Source: Promethearchaeota archaeon
GTDB lineage: Archaea; Asgardarchaeota; Lokiarchaeia; Helarchaeales; RDOG01
Assembly: GCA_011365055.1 (NCBI GenBank)
Contig: RDOG01000001.1
Coordinates: 416,945 to 480,944 of the forward strand
DNA length: 64,000 bases
Direction of reading: 5' to 3'
Shown here: in pieces, positions 8,902 through 20,148 of the stretch
Layout: each line of letters begins with the position of its first letter
Numbering within the stretch: position 1 is the first letter of the stretch
The notes under the pieces: generated by a model
Database searches by the model: none
What the model was told of the DNA's origin: nothing
What the model saw: the letters and a program-made list of their open reading frames with translations, nothing else
Program-made: the position numbers and the translations under genes

Positions 8902-9327
8902 ATGATTACGGAAAAATCAAATCAAAATAAAAAATTAAATCAAATCTGCGTTGCTAATCAAACGGAAATAACATATTTTATATGTCCTTATTGTAACAAA
9001 AAATTTCAAAAATTGATGTTATTATTCAATCATTTAAATAATTTCCATCTTAAAAAAGAAGAATTACAAGAGATGATTAACATTTATCACGATTTTATGG
9101 TAGAAGTCCAATTTATAGACGATATTACGGATAAATTACTTAATTCTGATCAATATTTACCAATAAAAGATATTTTGATTCAAAAATTTTTGGTTCAAGG
9201 TAATAATAATCTAATATTTGAAGAATTTTTTTCACAAGTTGATAATAAGACAGTTTTAAAATATAAGACACTTTTTAAAAAACAAATACAAGAGTACTTG
9301 AAATTTCTAACGTCAAAAATCGTCTAG
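8902..9327 (+). CDS. C2H2 zinc-finger protein
   Basis: A 141-residue protein with one classical C2H2 finger at about residues 33-54 (CPYCNKKF ... FNHLNNFH, spacing C-x2-C-x12-H-x4-H) followed by a mostly helical region. C2H2 fingers of this spacing bind nucleic acid or proteins; single fingers are usually not enough for specific DNA binding alone, so it may act through dimers or bind proteins. GGGATTACTTA lies ahead of the ATG. It is divergent from the ABC operon, so regulation of that operon is possible but unproven. Confidence 0.75.
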   Translation: MITEKSNQNKKLNQICVANQTEITYFICPYCNKKFQKLMLLFNHLNNFHLKKEELQEMINIYHDFMVEVQFIDDITDKLLNSDQYLPIKDILIQKFLVQGNNNLIFEEFFSQVDNKTVLKYKTLFKKQIQEYLKFLTSKIV

Positions 9328-9424
9328 ATTAATTAATAATTCATCAAGAAATTTCCTTTTATTTTTCTTAATGAACTTCAAATGAAATATATATTGAAGA
9401 TTTAATCAAAAAAAAAAGATAATT

Positions 9425-12400
9425 TTAGAGATAGAATTTGAAATTTTGTTTTTTACCCTTATTTCCTATTTTTTGAGATCGATTTTCTTCAGATTCTTTG
9501 TTTTTTTTGCGATTCCAGAAGAATGCGATGGAAATTGAAATAATACCTGTAATAAAGAGGAGAGAACCAATTATTATATAGAAGTTCGGATTAAAAAGGG
9601 ATCCTTCAGGTCCTATTACATCAATTGAATGTATTATAATGACTATTTCCGTATTATTTGAATTTCTCGCGTTACCAGCCTTATCATAAGCTATCGCATG
9701 AACTTCATGAGTACCATTTGGTCCCAACCAATAGAAATGAAATTGATTTGTATCGGTACTTATACCAATCAATTCTTCATCCTTGTAATATTCGACCCTA
9801 TCAATACCAGAATCACTATCTTGTAATCCTTTTACCCAAAGATCAACACTATGATTATTATGATAACCCCAATCAATTTCAAATAGGGAAGGTTTTACTC
9901 CATCAATAATTATATGAATTTTTTCTGTTTTATTATTATCATAATCATCAATGGCTACAATATATATGTCATGTTCACTAGAATTCGAGAATACATAGGG
10001 CGAAACTCCTATTGTAAATTCATAATCAATTACTCTTGTTATCGGAGAATCGAATGTTTTTTCGTTAATATACATACCAACCGATTCATTCGTTGCATCT
10101 AACCAACATTCTATTCTCTTTATTCCAGATAATTCATCAGCAACATTTACTCGTAATTTAAACGGTAAGTATGCTTTAAATATAGAATTATCATTTGGCT
10201 CAATTATCGAACATTCATATGGTGCATGCGGATCCCCAATGTAAACTACTTGTGGCTCTATTGAATCAATATAATTACCAACTTTATCAAACGCACGTGC
10301 ATAAATCGAGTGATTACCTGCCATGTTCTTTGTAGTAGACCAGTAATATTTCCATATTCCAAAATCATAGGTGCCTTTCCCTAATAATTTTGTCTGGCCT
10401 GTACTATTAAGAGGATCTCCATCATAAAATAGAACATGACTTAAATCTTCTGCATAATTAACAGTTGCAATGCATTGTATTAATCCAGCTAGTTGTGGAG
10501 ATATAAATGGAGTAACTTGCACCCCGCTTGGAGAAATATGATCAACAATCAGGCGAATCATCGAAGTTTTATTATTGCTATGATTATCTAATGCAACAAT
10601 ATAGAAATCGTTAGGACCATTTAGATAACCCGAAGTATTAATATTGAAATAATAATATCCATCGTCCTCTGGTTCAGATGTTATTTGTATTGGATTATTT
10701 GGATATCCACTATTGTTATAAGCTAAAACGAAATCTATACCGGATTCCATATCTTCTGCCAATACTTTAAGTCTTGTCTCGTTTCCGACAATATTATCGG
10801 ATTTTAAAATTTTATTTGCATCTACTAATTGTACTTCAAGTGATGAAGGAGGTGCATTATCCCTTGTATTATATTCCCAAGGATCATGGGACTTACTGAT
10901 ATTTTCGTTCACAATAAAGATATATGTTCCAAATTGCGTATCAATTGATACATTAAAAATATATTGATCAGGAATCCCTCCAGAAATAGGATCTTCCAAA
11001 TGAAATCCATATGTTATGTCAGTTCCGTCTAGACTTTCATTTGTCTTTGTTACATAATACTCATCGATACCTGTTATTTTTCCATATATATTTATGCCTT
11101 CATAATCAATTCCAAGCTTTCCATATAGGGAATTTAAATGTCCAAAGTCGCATGAATCACTATATCCAACTGTATAATTTTGCGTATTCTGAGCTTGATC
11201 GTATGTATTTCCCCCATACCAGTACATGTTAACTGCCAAAGGAGTTATTTCTTTTTTTTCTTCATTTTCAATTTTGTTATCTAACGCTAAATCCATTGCT
11301 TTAATTTTATCTAAAATAGTAGAATTTGTTTTAAAAGCTTCTAAAGCATCTTTTATTGGCATTATTATTTGATCACCAATAACTTTTGTAACTTTTAAGT
11401 CTGGTTCAGGATCTCCAATTTGATTTCCTTTAGAATCATAAGTAGTAATTTCCTTATAAAGAATATACGTCATTGAATAAACCCCCCAAATTACATCTCC
11501 TCTCCCAGGACCAATATATTCTTTATCATTAGATTTTGATGAAGTTATTTCTTCTGAATTGATAAATGTAAAATCGATACTACCATCTTGAGCGTCATTT
11601 TCCCATGTAAAACCTTCAAAATTTGCACCCCATCCACTCCCGTGAAGATCTACAACATATTCCATATTAAACTGCTTCTTATGATGATTTATTAACTTAT
11701 AATTATATTTATTGACAGTATTTCCTTTTATATAGCTATAACTATCACTTCCAGGAGGATCATAAAGAATTCCAAATAATTCAAAATCATTAAAATTTGT
11801 ATATTCAGCAATAATTTTTTCAATTTTGTAGGTTTTATCATTTTTATCTTCTTCTATTGGAATATCAGTAGGAATTTCTATAATTGAGAAATTAAATTCA
11901 TCAAGATAGGAGAACAACCCATTAGAATCTAATATAACAATGGATCTTTTCATCAAATAATTCTCTTTAAAATCTTTAATTGCTATTCCACGATAAGGTT
12001 CGTCAAGATCTGGGCCATCAATAGGTAAATCCCAAATAAAATTACCCCATACTGTTATGAACAACCCTTCTTTAGTAAATTTTTGAACTCTTCCATTCCC
12101 GACATCTAAAACATAAAGATTATTATTTGAATCCTTCATAATTTTGGAGGGAGTAAGGAATTTACTTGATCCAGTACCTGAATTGCCCCACATCTTAATT
12201 ATATCCCCCTGCGAGTTAAATTCTTTTATTTTATTTTCCATGCTATCAGTTATGTAAATTCTATCTTGATCATCTTCAGTAATCACGCATAAACTAGTGG
12301 GCAGGGTCAATTCCAAGTCTAAAATTGAGGAAATTTTTAATTTTGTCGTAATATCGAATATTCTTATATCGTAATTTTTGTTTGAATTAACAGTTAACAA

Positions 12401-15400
12401 GAATAATCTATCGGAAACAAAAAAATCAATGAATTCCAACTCTTGATATTCAACGAATGTTTCAAAACTCATAGTATTCGGGTTATAAATCATTATTTTA
12501 TTAGGAGAATCTAAGATATATAACATGTCATTATCATCAATGATTATTGACCTTGGATTCATTAATGCCGTGCAATCAATTGTGTAATTATAAGTACCAT
12601 TAGAATTGTAAATATCGATTTTTTTATCGACAGCATTTAGAATTGATATCTGCCCTGTTGAATTGATGGCAACACTCTGTAAATTATACTTCCTAATTTC
12701 ATAGGATAGTTCCGGTACAATTTCTTTAATTCCGTATTTTGTTGATGTATATGTTTCATTATTGAAGTTATTTAAAAGGTAAATATTTTCAAGATAATCA
12801 GTTGTCAAGCTTTGGATAATATTTTCACCAATTTCTAATTCATGGAGCATAATAATTTCACTTGAATTAGAAATTTTTAAAATACTCATAATACTATCAT
12901 TCTTGCTTAGTAAAAGCACGTTCTGTTCATCATCTAAAATTATTTTATGATCGTATCCGAAAACTTCGATAGACCAATTTTCTAATAATTCTTTAGAAGT
13001 CCAACTTAGTTTGAAAATAGTATTAGCATCTTGAGCTAAATAAAAAACATTACCAAGTTTGTCAATTTCTATTTGATCAGTTTCAGAAATATTAGAGATT
13101 TCCTGAAGATTTAAAATTTCATTCAAGAAATAAATACCCGTAAAATCAAGTTTATAACGATAAATACCTAAATTACCTAAACAATAGATATTATCCTCTT
13201 TATCAACGGTAATGCTTGATATATTAAAATTCTCAGGAAGTTCTATTTGTGAAATTAATTCACCATTTAAGGCATATTTAGCTACTTTATCAGAACCATA
13301 CTCATTCCTTAATGCATGATATAAATATGTTTCAGTTTCAAATGACTGGATTTTTATATCAGTTCCAATTCCAGATATACCACCATCAATAATTCTCAAA
13401 AGCTCTCCATAATTATCATATGCATGGATGACATTTCCCTCCAAGAGATAAATATTACCTTTATAATCATAAATAGGTGTATTTAAAGTTGATTTTTCAG
13501 CCCACGAATAATCGATTGCATCGACGTAAAGATCAAAACCTGATTCCCCACCGTATGTCATGGTTCGGAACTTTATGATATTAATATTACCGCCTGTTTC
13601 GGACATTTCAACTTGGTTCAATTCTTTTATACCATCAACATAAACATCATACATTCCGATAGAGCAATCAAAATCGACCTTAACGTGATACCATGTTTTA
13701 GAAAATGCATACTTGAAATTTACCCATTGTTCCGAATCATAATTCCAATATCTTAAATGATTTTCTTCAATACTTAATGCAATTTTCTGAGTCGAATCAT
13801 CATATAAATCGTATATGGTTACTTTATCATAAACTTCTGTAACGTAAATATAAAATTGAACAGAACCTGTCAGGTTAGAATCACCCATATTGTATTCTGT
13901 TGTAATGTACGTTTCATCCATATTATCATCCAACCACATTACATTTCGGTGCCCTGCAATTGAAGGAACTATTTTCACGCTTGCTTTATTCCAATTATTT
14001 GACGTGATCGTCCATGCATCATCATTGGGTAGTGTTCCCCATTGATCATCCGTAAATGATTCTGAACCTACATATTCAATATAAGTTTGATTTAAATCTC
14101 GATTCCTCCCTTCATAATAACCATCAGCCCAGCTCCAATCAATACCGTCAAAATATGTAAAAGCATCGACACCATATGTACCCCATGTGGCTATCCTTAT
14201 TGCATTTACTTGCAATAAATTATTCCAAAAACCGAATTGCCCTTTATATTGCCCATTAATATAACATTTATAATAATATTGATTATTTCCATCATAATTC
14301 GATTCATCACAAGCAAATGTTAATTGCACATGATACCATATTCCAGTTTCACATCCTGTTAATATAGACACATCTTGTAAAATAGATCCATCATAACAAA
14401 ACATTTGACTATCTCGAAATAATAATCTAGCAACTACAGTGTCATCATTCATTAAACCAAGTCCACCCACTCTTCCAGTAGAAATATCATCTGCAGACAA
14501 CCAGAATTCAACAGTCCCATTACTTGAAGCGGAAATACTTTTTCTTAAATCAACATACCCCGTCGCATTATTATCATAAATCTTAAGTACATTCATATGA
14601 CCATTATAGCCACTTATGAGTTCGCTATAAGTATTTTCACAAATGTTAGAGTCTGATTTATTGTCAAAATACCATCCTGTAGGGATTATTGTGCCCACAT
14701 CATCACTCTTAAAAGATTCTTCAGCTAAATATTCATCTTGAATAAATTGATTCCTTCCTTCATAATAACCATCAGCCCAACTACAATCAAATGCATCCAA
14801 ATACATATAATACGGTTCTGTTTGAAGATAATCAGAAGAATGAAAATAATATTTGTCAATATAGCTAGCGGAATATCTGAAAGTCAACGATCCTGAATAT
14901 TCCTGACCATCTAACCAAATTTTAAGCGAATCAGTACTGGTATCAAACCAGATTTTTAAATGATACCATTTATTGTTAGAAATTTCAAAAATATTTGTAT
15001 AAGAATCACCATTATTAATATTATACAACCAGCCATTTTCAACAGTTAAATAGACTCTCCGCTGAGTATCTTCATGTAAATAACATAAAACTTGTTGAGG
15101 TACCACATTTGTTAATAAGAAATCAAATTCGATATATCCCTCGTTCCTTTGATGACCAAAATTAAATTTGGCAAATCCTGCTGAGGAAGTTGCACTATTA
15201 TCTTCAATTTCTAAAACTTTTTTATGACCAAATAATTCATCTTTTATAGATATTAAAACCTCATTTGATTGATTCCATATAGTCCAATTATTTTGAGAAC
15301 TAAAAGGACCATCAGAATATGAAGTAAATGAATCTACGCCAATATAATGACCGGCAGCATCTAAAGATCTTCCGGAATATTCAATATCGTCAATATAATA

Positions 15401-18400
15401 TTCTAATCCAGATTGACTCGAATAATGTAAAGTTCTAAAGGTTAATTTATTTACAAAGAAACCACTAGTTCCCGTCGCTAAAGGTTGATCTTCCAAATAG
15501 AGAACATTATTGATATAGAAATCATAACAATGATATGTCATATCAAATTCTATATGTACCTTGTACCATGTATTTGAGGATGCAGAAGTAATATCTTGCC
15601 AACTTCCACCAAAATAATATTTAAACATATTTGACTGAATAGAAAATGCTTGTATTTCTTTGGAATCTTGATAAAGATAAAAATTATTCATTTTATTGGC
15701 ATCAGTTGATGATATCCATAAATCAATACTACCAATTGTCAAATCCTCAATTTGATATTCACAAGTAATATAAGTTTCATCTTCATTATCATCTAAACGC
15801 AGAACATCTTCATGTCCATTAACCTGTTCTTCGATAGTTACTTCACCATCTGGAGTTCCTCCCTGTACAATTACGTTCCAATTACCTTGCGTCTGAAAAC
15901 TCCCGTGGGAATAACTTTCAAAGGTTTCCCTTTTGATTTGAATTAGGCTATTATGAAGATAATTACTTGATATATTCAAATCTAATTCAGACAATTTTGA
16001 TGGAAATTCTTCTAAGGCTTTATATTTTAACACTCCGTCTTCAGTCAAAACTAAAACGTTATCCTGTGAATCAACACTAACATCCAGAGGCATGGAGTTG
16101 TTAATAGTGATGACGTCTATTGGAATTAGATTATTAGATGTTATTATGAGATAATGTTCACCACTCGTTGAATTTGTATCAACTATAAAAAGATTATCTT
16201 TTGAATCTGTTGTAATTCCAAAAGGGCAATTAAAAACTCCATCAAATTTATATAATAACTTGCCATTCAAGTCAAATATTAATAAATTTTTGTTTGTACC
16301 ATCAGTTATATAGATTTGTTGATCAGAACTGATTGTAATAGATTGAGGAGCTCCAAAGGTCTCAAGTTCACCGTTATCATAGTTTATGAAATTACTCCAA
16401 TCGAAAACATGCATGTAACCAATAATTTCATCACGATTTATATTCTTATCAATAAATAACTTGACAATTCTTTTATTTTCTTTTTCAGTTACAAAAAGAT
16501 AAGTATCATTCAGATCATCAATGAATACCTCTAAATCTTCTGGGTTGTTAAATTCATCGAGTCCGCCGTTCCAATCATGTATTTTAAAAATATATTCTGT
16601 ATCGGTAAATATATGTATTGAATCATCACCTGAATCAGTAGCATAAATGAATCCATCTGTATCTATTGTTATTCCTCCAATATCGGTGAAATTAAATTCA
16701 GATGAAGGTGCATAATTTCCCAATGTTAATATTAGATTACCCCATTTATCAAATTTAACTATTTTATGATTAACATTATCACATACGTAATAATTTCCTT
16801 CTTTATCAACAGTGATACCCCTACTTTTTGAGAAATTAATAGAATCTTCAAAACTTAAATTTGAGACAAAGGTATAAGTGGATAATTCTAGTTCAGCTAT
16901 TGGCTTCCCAACTTCCCAAACAAAATTTTTTGTAGAATTGAATTTTTGTATTCGATAATTATATTTATCAACAACATAAAAGTTATTTTCATTATCAATC
17001 AATACTCCTGATGCAGAGAAAAATTTTCCAGCTTCAAAACCAAATTCACCCCACGAGTTATGAAAAATTCCGGAAGAAGTAAAATTCTGTACTCTGAAAT
17101 TTCCTGTATCTAATATATGAACATTTCCATTTGAATCAAAATCAATATCAGAGGGGCTTGATAATGAACCATTAGCTGAGCCAAAATCACCCCATTGACC
17201 AAGAAAGTTCCCATTTTTGTTATAATAACGAATTACATTTTTATATTCATCGACAATATAAACATAATTTGAAGCATTAACGGAGATTTTAAATGTGTTA
17301 CTTAACGATAAATCTTGCCATTTGCCAACTTCGGTTCCGCTTGGAGAAAATATTCTAACTTGTCTATTGCATGAATCTGCAACGTAAATAGTAGGATATT
17401 CAACGCCATTTCTTGGAGAATAAATAGCAATTCCCAATGGATACTTCAATTTTCCAATCTCTTCAGCATTTCCTTTTTCTCCCCACTCTGTAATAAATAT
17501 GCCATTCACATCAAATTTTTGTATTCTATGATTATAATGATCCACGACATAAACATAATTACGGTATTCAAATCCATCCCATTCAGCACTTATGTCCAAA
17601 GCTACAGGGTTCTTAAATTGACCTGGTAAAATTCCTTCGGTCCCCCAAGATAAAATGAATTTGCCTTCAGAATCAAGTTTTACTATCCGGTTATTTAACG
17701 TATCTGTAATATATATAAAACCTTCATCATCCATTGCGATATCTCGTGGTTGATTTAAGTAAAGTGGTTCCTCAATGCTTGGATAAACAATATAATCAAA
17801 TATACTAGAATTTTTTATTCCTTCGCTTGTATTGAAAGAAAAATAATATTCAACTGTAGTACCTGATGTGAAATCTGGTAATGTAACGGAGTATTTTCCG
17901 GAGGAAGGATATGGACCACTAAGGATTTTTGAATTATATTCTGATCCGGATGAATAAAATAAGTATCCATCTAATATTTCGATAGGTAAATCACCTATTG
18001 AACCATAATTTATTGAAATTAAAGGAGTATCACCTTCTTTGACATACCATGGGTTCCTTTCATGATTCGAGAAAAAATAATCAATAGATATAGGATTGGA
18101 AATTAATGCAGTATATAAATTATCAACTGTGCTTTTTTGTGTGGAATCGGTATTACCACCATCAACACACGCATACCAAAATTCATATTCGACATTGGGA
18201 TTTAAATTGTTCAAACCTGACGCTCTTCCTAAACAAGGTAATGCCGTATTATCAGTTATTCTTGCTCTTATCGTAAAATCATCAGCTTCTGGTTGACTTG
18301 TATTAATAACTTGTGCAAAAATCCATGATTCATCATCCCGATTTAAAAAGTATTTACCATCATAACTACCATCAAAGGAAAGCACATCAATATAATCACT

Positions 18401-19879
18401 TGAGCCTCCACCTAAATAACAAGGATCTCTTACCAACCAACTATTGGATATAGAATAATATAATTCATCTGATCCAGTACCACCAGTGCATGCGAACACA
18501 AATTCTGCTTGATTAGCATCATCCTTCATTTTTATATTAGCATATCCATTATCAAAAATCTGAATATATTTATAATAATTTACTCCACATTGGAGAACTT
18601 TACAGAAAATTGGACCTTTTTCAGTTATTTTGGGTATTCTTGGATAATTTGGATAGGTAGTACTCCAAGATATTGGTAAAAGTTGACCTTCAGGGCTATT
18701 AAGCCCATTCATTAAAGATCCATCAGAATTAGTATTAATTCCCCAGACAGTACCATGGGAATCGGTTATAGAATCTTCCTCAGTTATCATATTAATATAT
18801 TCTGGATCTCCTAGACTTGATGAACTATAATTAACAATGTATGTTTCTCGTGAGTTTTTATTTAAATCTGCTAAAAAAGAAACATCTAAACTGGACAAAA
18901 ATTTATTTCTCCCATCAAAATATTCTGTTTCCCAAGAATAATCAACAGCATCAATAAAAATTGAATAATCATAATCAGCAGAAATAGTTCCAATATAAAT
19001 ATCGCTTATTCCTGTATCAGGAATGTTAAATAAAAAATCTTCTTCTGCTAGACCTTCATTATTCCAGAATGCCTGATTTCCATCAATATAAAACTTGCTA
19101 GTATCAGTTGTACAATCAAATACCCATTTTATATGGTACCATTTATTAGCAGTAAAAGGAATAGTGATTAAATTAGCATCTAAAAGAGGTTTATCAGTAC
19201 TATCCCAAGTTGCAACGAAACCTGGATCATTTGCTTTATGTGAAAGCCATGCTCTGTAATTAGGATAACCATTCATCAAAATTATGCTAAAATCATCCGT
19301 AATTGAATCGCAAGAAAGCCAAAATTCTATTATTCCAGAACTCTGTGGAGTAAATGCATCATACATGTAGCAATCAGCTCCTGAATTAAAGTCTAGTAAT
19401 TCGCATACTTTAGAGTGCCCATAATAATCAGGAATTACCCTTATTTCAGTACTAGTTCCTTCTACTGAAGTCCATCCATTAGGTGACGCTAAATTTGGTA
19501 CATCTTCAAAATTATTACTCTCATCAAATGTCGAATACACAGCATTCCATGTTTGAGAATAAATTTCATAATTATCCTTATATATCCGAATAGAATCATA
19601 ATATGCTTTTCCAGGCTCTATAGAAGATATATTTATGGTAACGGGTTCATTAATTCTATCTAAACCTGCTGTTTCTACTATATCAAAACTGAAAGTATTA
19701 TTGTTCGATGAACCTAATAATGAGATATTTAAATTTTCGTCTAAAAATTGATGCTGATTTTCATTTGAAGTTAACATTATATTAGGGAATAAAATGAAAA
19801 ACATGCTACTTAACATAAATAAAATTGAAAATATAACAAAGCTCTTTTTTCTTAAATTTTGCTTATTTTTTTTATTCAA
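9425..19879 (-). CDS. Giant secreted NHL-propeller / lectin-fold surface protein
   Basis: One uninterrupted frame of 3484 codons. The N-terminus has a basic start and a hydrophobic segment (about residues 12-36), a signal peptide. Five concanavalin-A/LamG-like domains lie near residues 55-330, 1315-1505, 1510-1710, 1715-1925 and 1935-2125; three end in DxxDxSW then Y(F/Y)(D/E)GRN, which marks them as duplicates. NHL-type propeller repeats (GxIYVTDxxNNRIVK pattern) fill about 700-1290 and 2130-2630. An unassigned region (2690-3000) is followed by Ig-like repeats with YDKAGN-type motifs (3010-3410), a membrane helix (3427-3450) and a basic tail. It should be outside the cell, anchored at its C-terminus, probably binding glycans or proteins. 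Start is TTG. Confidence 0.85.
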   Translation of the reverse strand: MNKKNKQNLRKKSFVIFSILFMLSSMFFILFPNIMLTSNENQHQFLDENLNISLLGSSNNNTFSFDIVETAGLDRINEPVTINISSIEPGKAYYDSIRIYKDNYEIYSQTWNAVYSTFDESNNFEDVPNLASPNGWTSVEGTSTEIRVIPDYYGHSKVCELLDFNSGADCYMYDAFTPQSSGIIEFWLSCDSITDDFSIILMNGYPNYRAWLSHKANDPGFVATWDSTDKPLLDANLITIPFTANKWYHIKWVFDCTTDTSKFYIDGNQAFWNNEGLAEEDFLFNIPDTGISDIYIGTISADYDYSIFIDAVDYSWETEYFDGRNKFLSSLDVSFLADLNKNSRETYIVNYSSSSLGDPEYINMITEEDSITDSHGTVWGINTNSDGSLMNGLNSPEGQLLPISWSTTYPNYPRIPKITEKGPIFCKVLQCGVNYYKYIQIFDNGYANIKMKDDANQAEFVFACTGGTGSDELYYSISNSWLVRDPCYLGGGSSDYIDVLSFDGSYDGKYFLNRDDESWIFAQVINTSQPEADDFTIRARITDNTALPCLGRASGLNNLNPNVEYEFWYACVDGGNTDSTQKSTVDNLYTALISNPISIDYFFSNHERNPWYVKEGDTPLISINYGSIGDLPIEILDGYLFYSSGSEYNSKILSGPYPSSGKYSVTLPDFTSGTTVEYYFSFNTSEGIKNSSIFDYIVYPSIEEPLYLNQPRDIAMDDEGFIYITDTLNNRIVKLDSEGKFILSWGTEGILPGQFKNPVALDISAEWDGFEYRNYVYVVDHYNHRIQKFDVNGIFITEWGEKGNAEEIGKLKYPLGIAIYSPRNGVEYPTIYVADSCNRQVRIFSPSGTEVGKWQDLSLSNTFKISVNASNYVYIVDEYKNVIRYYNKNGNFLGQWGDFGSANGSLSSPSDIDFDSNGNVHILDTGNFRVQNFTSSGIFHNSWGEFGFEAGKFFSASGVLIDNENNFYVVDKYNYRIQKFNSTKNFVWEVGKPIAELELSTYTFVSNLSFEDSINFSKSRGITVDKEGNYYVCDNVNHKIVKFDKWGNLILTLGNYAPSSEFNFTDIGGITIDTDGFIYATDSGDDSIHIFTDTEYIFKIHDWNGGLDEFNNPEDLEVFIDDLNDTYLFVTEKENKRIVKLFIDKNINRDEIIGYMHVFDWSNFINYDNGELETFGAPQSITISSDQQIYITDGTNKNLLIFDLNGKLLYKFDGVFNCPFGITTDSKDNLFIVDTNSTSGEHYLIITSNNLIPIDVITINNSMPLDVSVDSQDNVLVLTEDGVLKYKALEEFPSKLSELDLNISSNYLHNSLIQIKRETFESYSHGSFQTQGNWNVIVQGGTPDGEVTIEEQVNGHEDVLRLDDNEDETYITCEYQIEDLTIGSIDLWISSTDANKMNNFYLYQDSKEIQAFSIQSNMFKYYFGGSWQDITSASSNTWYKVHIEFDMTYHCYDFYINNVLYLEDQPLATGTSGFFVNKLTFRTLHYSSQSGLEYYIDDIEYSGRSLDAAGHYIGVDSFTSYSDGPFSSQNNWTIWNQSNEVLISIKDELFGHKKVLEIEDNSATSSAGFAKFNFGHQRNEGYIEFDFLLTNVVPQQVLCYLHEDTQRRVYLTVENGWLYNINNGDSYTNIFEISNNKWYHLKIWFDTSTDSLKIWLDGQEYSGSLTFRYSASYIDKYYFHSSDYLQTEPYYMYLDAFDCSWADGYYEGRNQFIQDEYLAEESFKSDDVGTIIPTGWYFDNKSDSNICENTYSELISGYNGHMNVLKIYDNNATGYVDLRKSISASSNGTVEFWLSADDISTGRVGGLGLMNDDTVVARLLFRDSQMFCYDGSILQDVSILTGCETGIWYHVQLTFACDESNYDGNNQYYYKCYINGQYKGQFGFWNNLLQVNAIRIATWGTYGVDAFTYFDGIDWSWADGYYEGRNRDLNQTYIEYVGSESFTDDQWGTLPNDDAWTITSNNWNKASVKIVPSIAGHRNVMWLDDNMDETYITTEYNMGDSNLTGSVQFYIYVTEVYDKVTIYDLYDDSTQKIALSIEENHLRYWNYDSEQWVNFKYAFSKTWYHVKVDFDCSIGMYDVYVDGIKELNQVEMSETGGNINIIKFRTMTYGGESGFDLYVDAIDYSWAEKSTLNTPIYDYKGNIYLLEGNVIHAYDNYGELLRIIDGGISGIGTDIKIQSFETETYLYHALRNEYGSDKVAKYALNGELISQIELPENFNISSITVDKEDNIYCLGNLGIYRYKLDFTGIYFLNEILNLQEISNISETDQIEIDKLGNVFYLAQDANTIFKLSWTSKELLENWSIEVFGYDHKIILDDEQNVLLLSKNDSIMSILKISNSSEIIMLHELEIGENIIQSLTTDYLENIYLLNNFNNETYTSTKYGIKEIVPELSYEIRKYNLQSVAINSTGQISILNAVDKKIDIYNSNGTYNYTIDCTALMNPRSIIIDDNDMLYILDSPNKIMIYNPNTMSFETFVEYQELEFIDFFVSDRLFLLTVNSNKNYDIRIFDITTKLKISSILDLELTLPTSLCVITEDDQDRIYITDSMENKIKEFNSQGDIIKMWGNSGTGSSKFLTPSKIMKDSNNNLYVLDVGNGRVQKFTKEGLFITVWGNFIWDLPIDGPDLDEPYRGIAIKDFKENYLMKRSIVILDSNGLFSYLDEFNFSIIEIPTDIPIEEDKNDKTYKIEKIIAEYTNFNDFELFGILYDPPGSDSYSYIKGNTVNKYNYKLINHHKKQFNMEYVVDLHGSGWGANFEGFTWENDAQDGSIDFTFINSEEITSSKSNDKEYIGPGRGDVIWGVYSMTYILYKEITTYDSKGNQIGDPEPDLKVTKVIGDQIIMPIKDALEAFKTNSTILDKIKAMDLALDNKIENEEKKEITPLAVNMYWYGGNTYDQAQNTQNYTVGYSDSCDFGHLNSLYGKLGIDYEGINIYGKITGIDEYYVTKTNESLDGTDITYGFHLEDPISGGIPDQYIFNVSIDTQFGTYIFIVNENISKSHDPWEYNTRDNAPPSSLEVQLVDANKILKSDNIVGNETRLKVLAEDMESGIDFVLAYNNSGYPNNPIQITSEPEDDGYYYFNINTSGYLNGPNDFYIVALDNHSNNKTSMIRLIVDHISPSGVQVTPFISPQLAGLIQCIATVNYAEDLSHVLFYDGDPLNSTGQTKLLGKGTYDFGIWKYYWSTTKNMAGNHSIYARAFDKVGNYIDSIEPQVVYIGDPHAPYECSIIEPNDNSIFKAYLPFKLRVNVADELSGIKRIECWLDATNESVGMYINEKTFDSPITRVIDYEFTIGVSPYVFSNSSEHDIYIVAIDDYDNNKTEKIHIIIDGVKPSLFEIDWGYHNNHSVDLWVKGLQDSDSGIDRVEYYKDEELIGISTDTNQFHFYWLGPNGTHEVHAIAYDKAGNARNSNNTEIVIIIHSIDVIGPEGSLFNPNFYIIIGSLLFITGIISISIAFFWNRKKNKESEENRSQKIGNKGKKQNFKFYL

Positions 19880-20148
19880 AGCATAATCAACCCATGGTGC
19901 TTAATTAAAAATCTTGATGAATATTTTTTTTAAAAAAATAAGATAAACCAAACTGCGTAAACATGCGCATGAGGCATTATTCAATAAGAATCGAAATTAA
20001 TGAAATTAATCATGTTTTTAATTTAAGTAATGATAGAAGATATTATTAATAATTTATAATTTTTACTAAAAATAATATTTCATATAAAAAGTTATAGTAA
20101 ATATCGACTTAATAAAAGTTATTAAATGAATAAAGATAAAAAAATATT

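Noticed and set aside
19880..20148. Gap between the giant gene and the thiolase checked for a tRNA (GCGTAAACATGCGCATGAGGC segment)
   Set aside because: No cloverleaf can be drawn and no TPsiC sequence follows; left as ordinary intergenic DNA.
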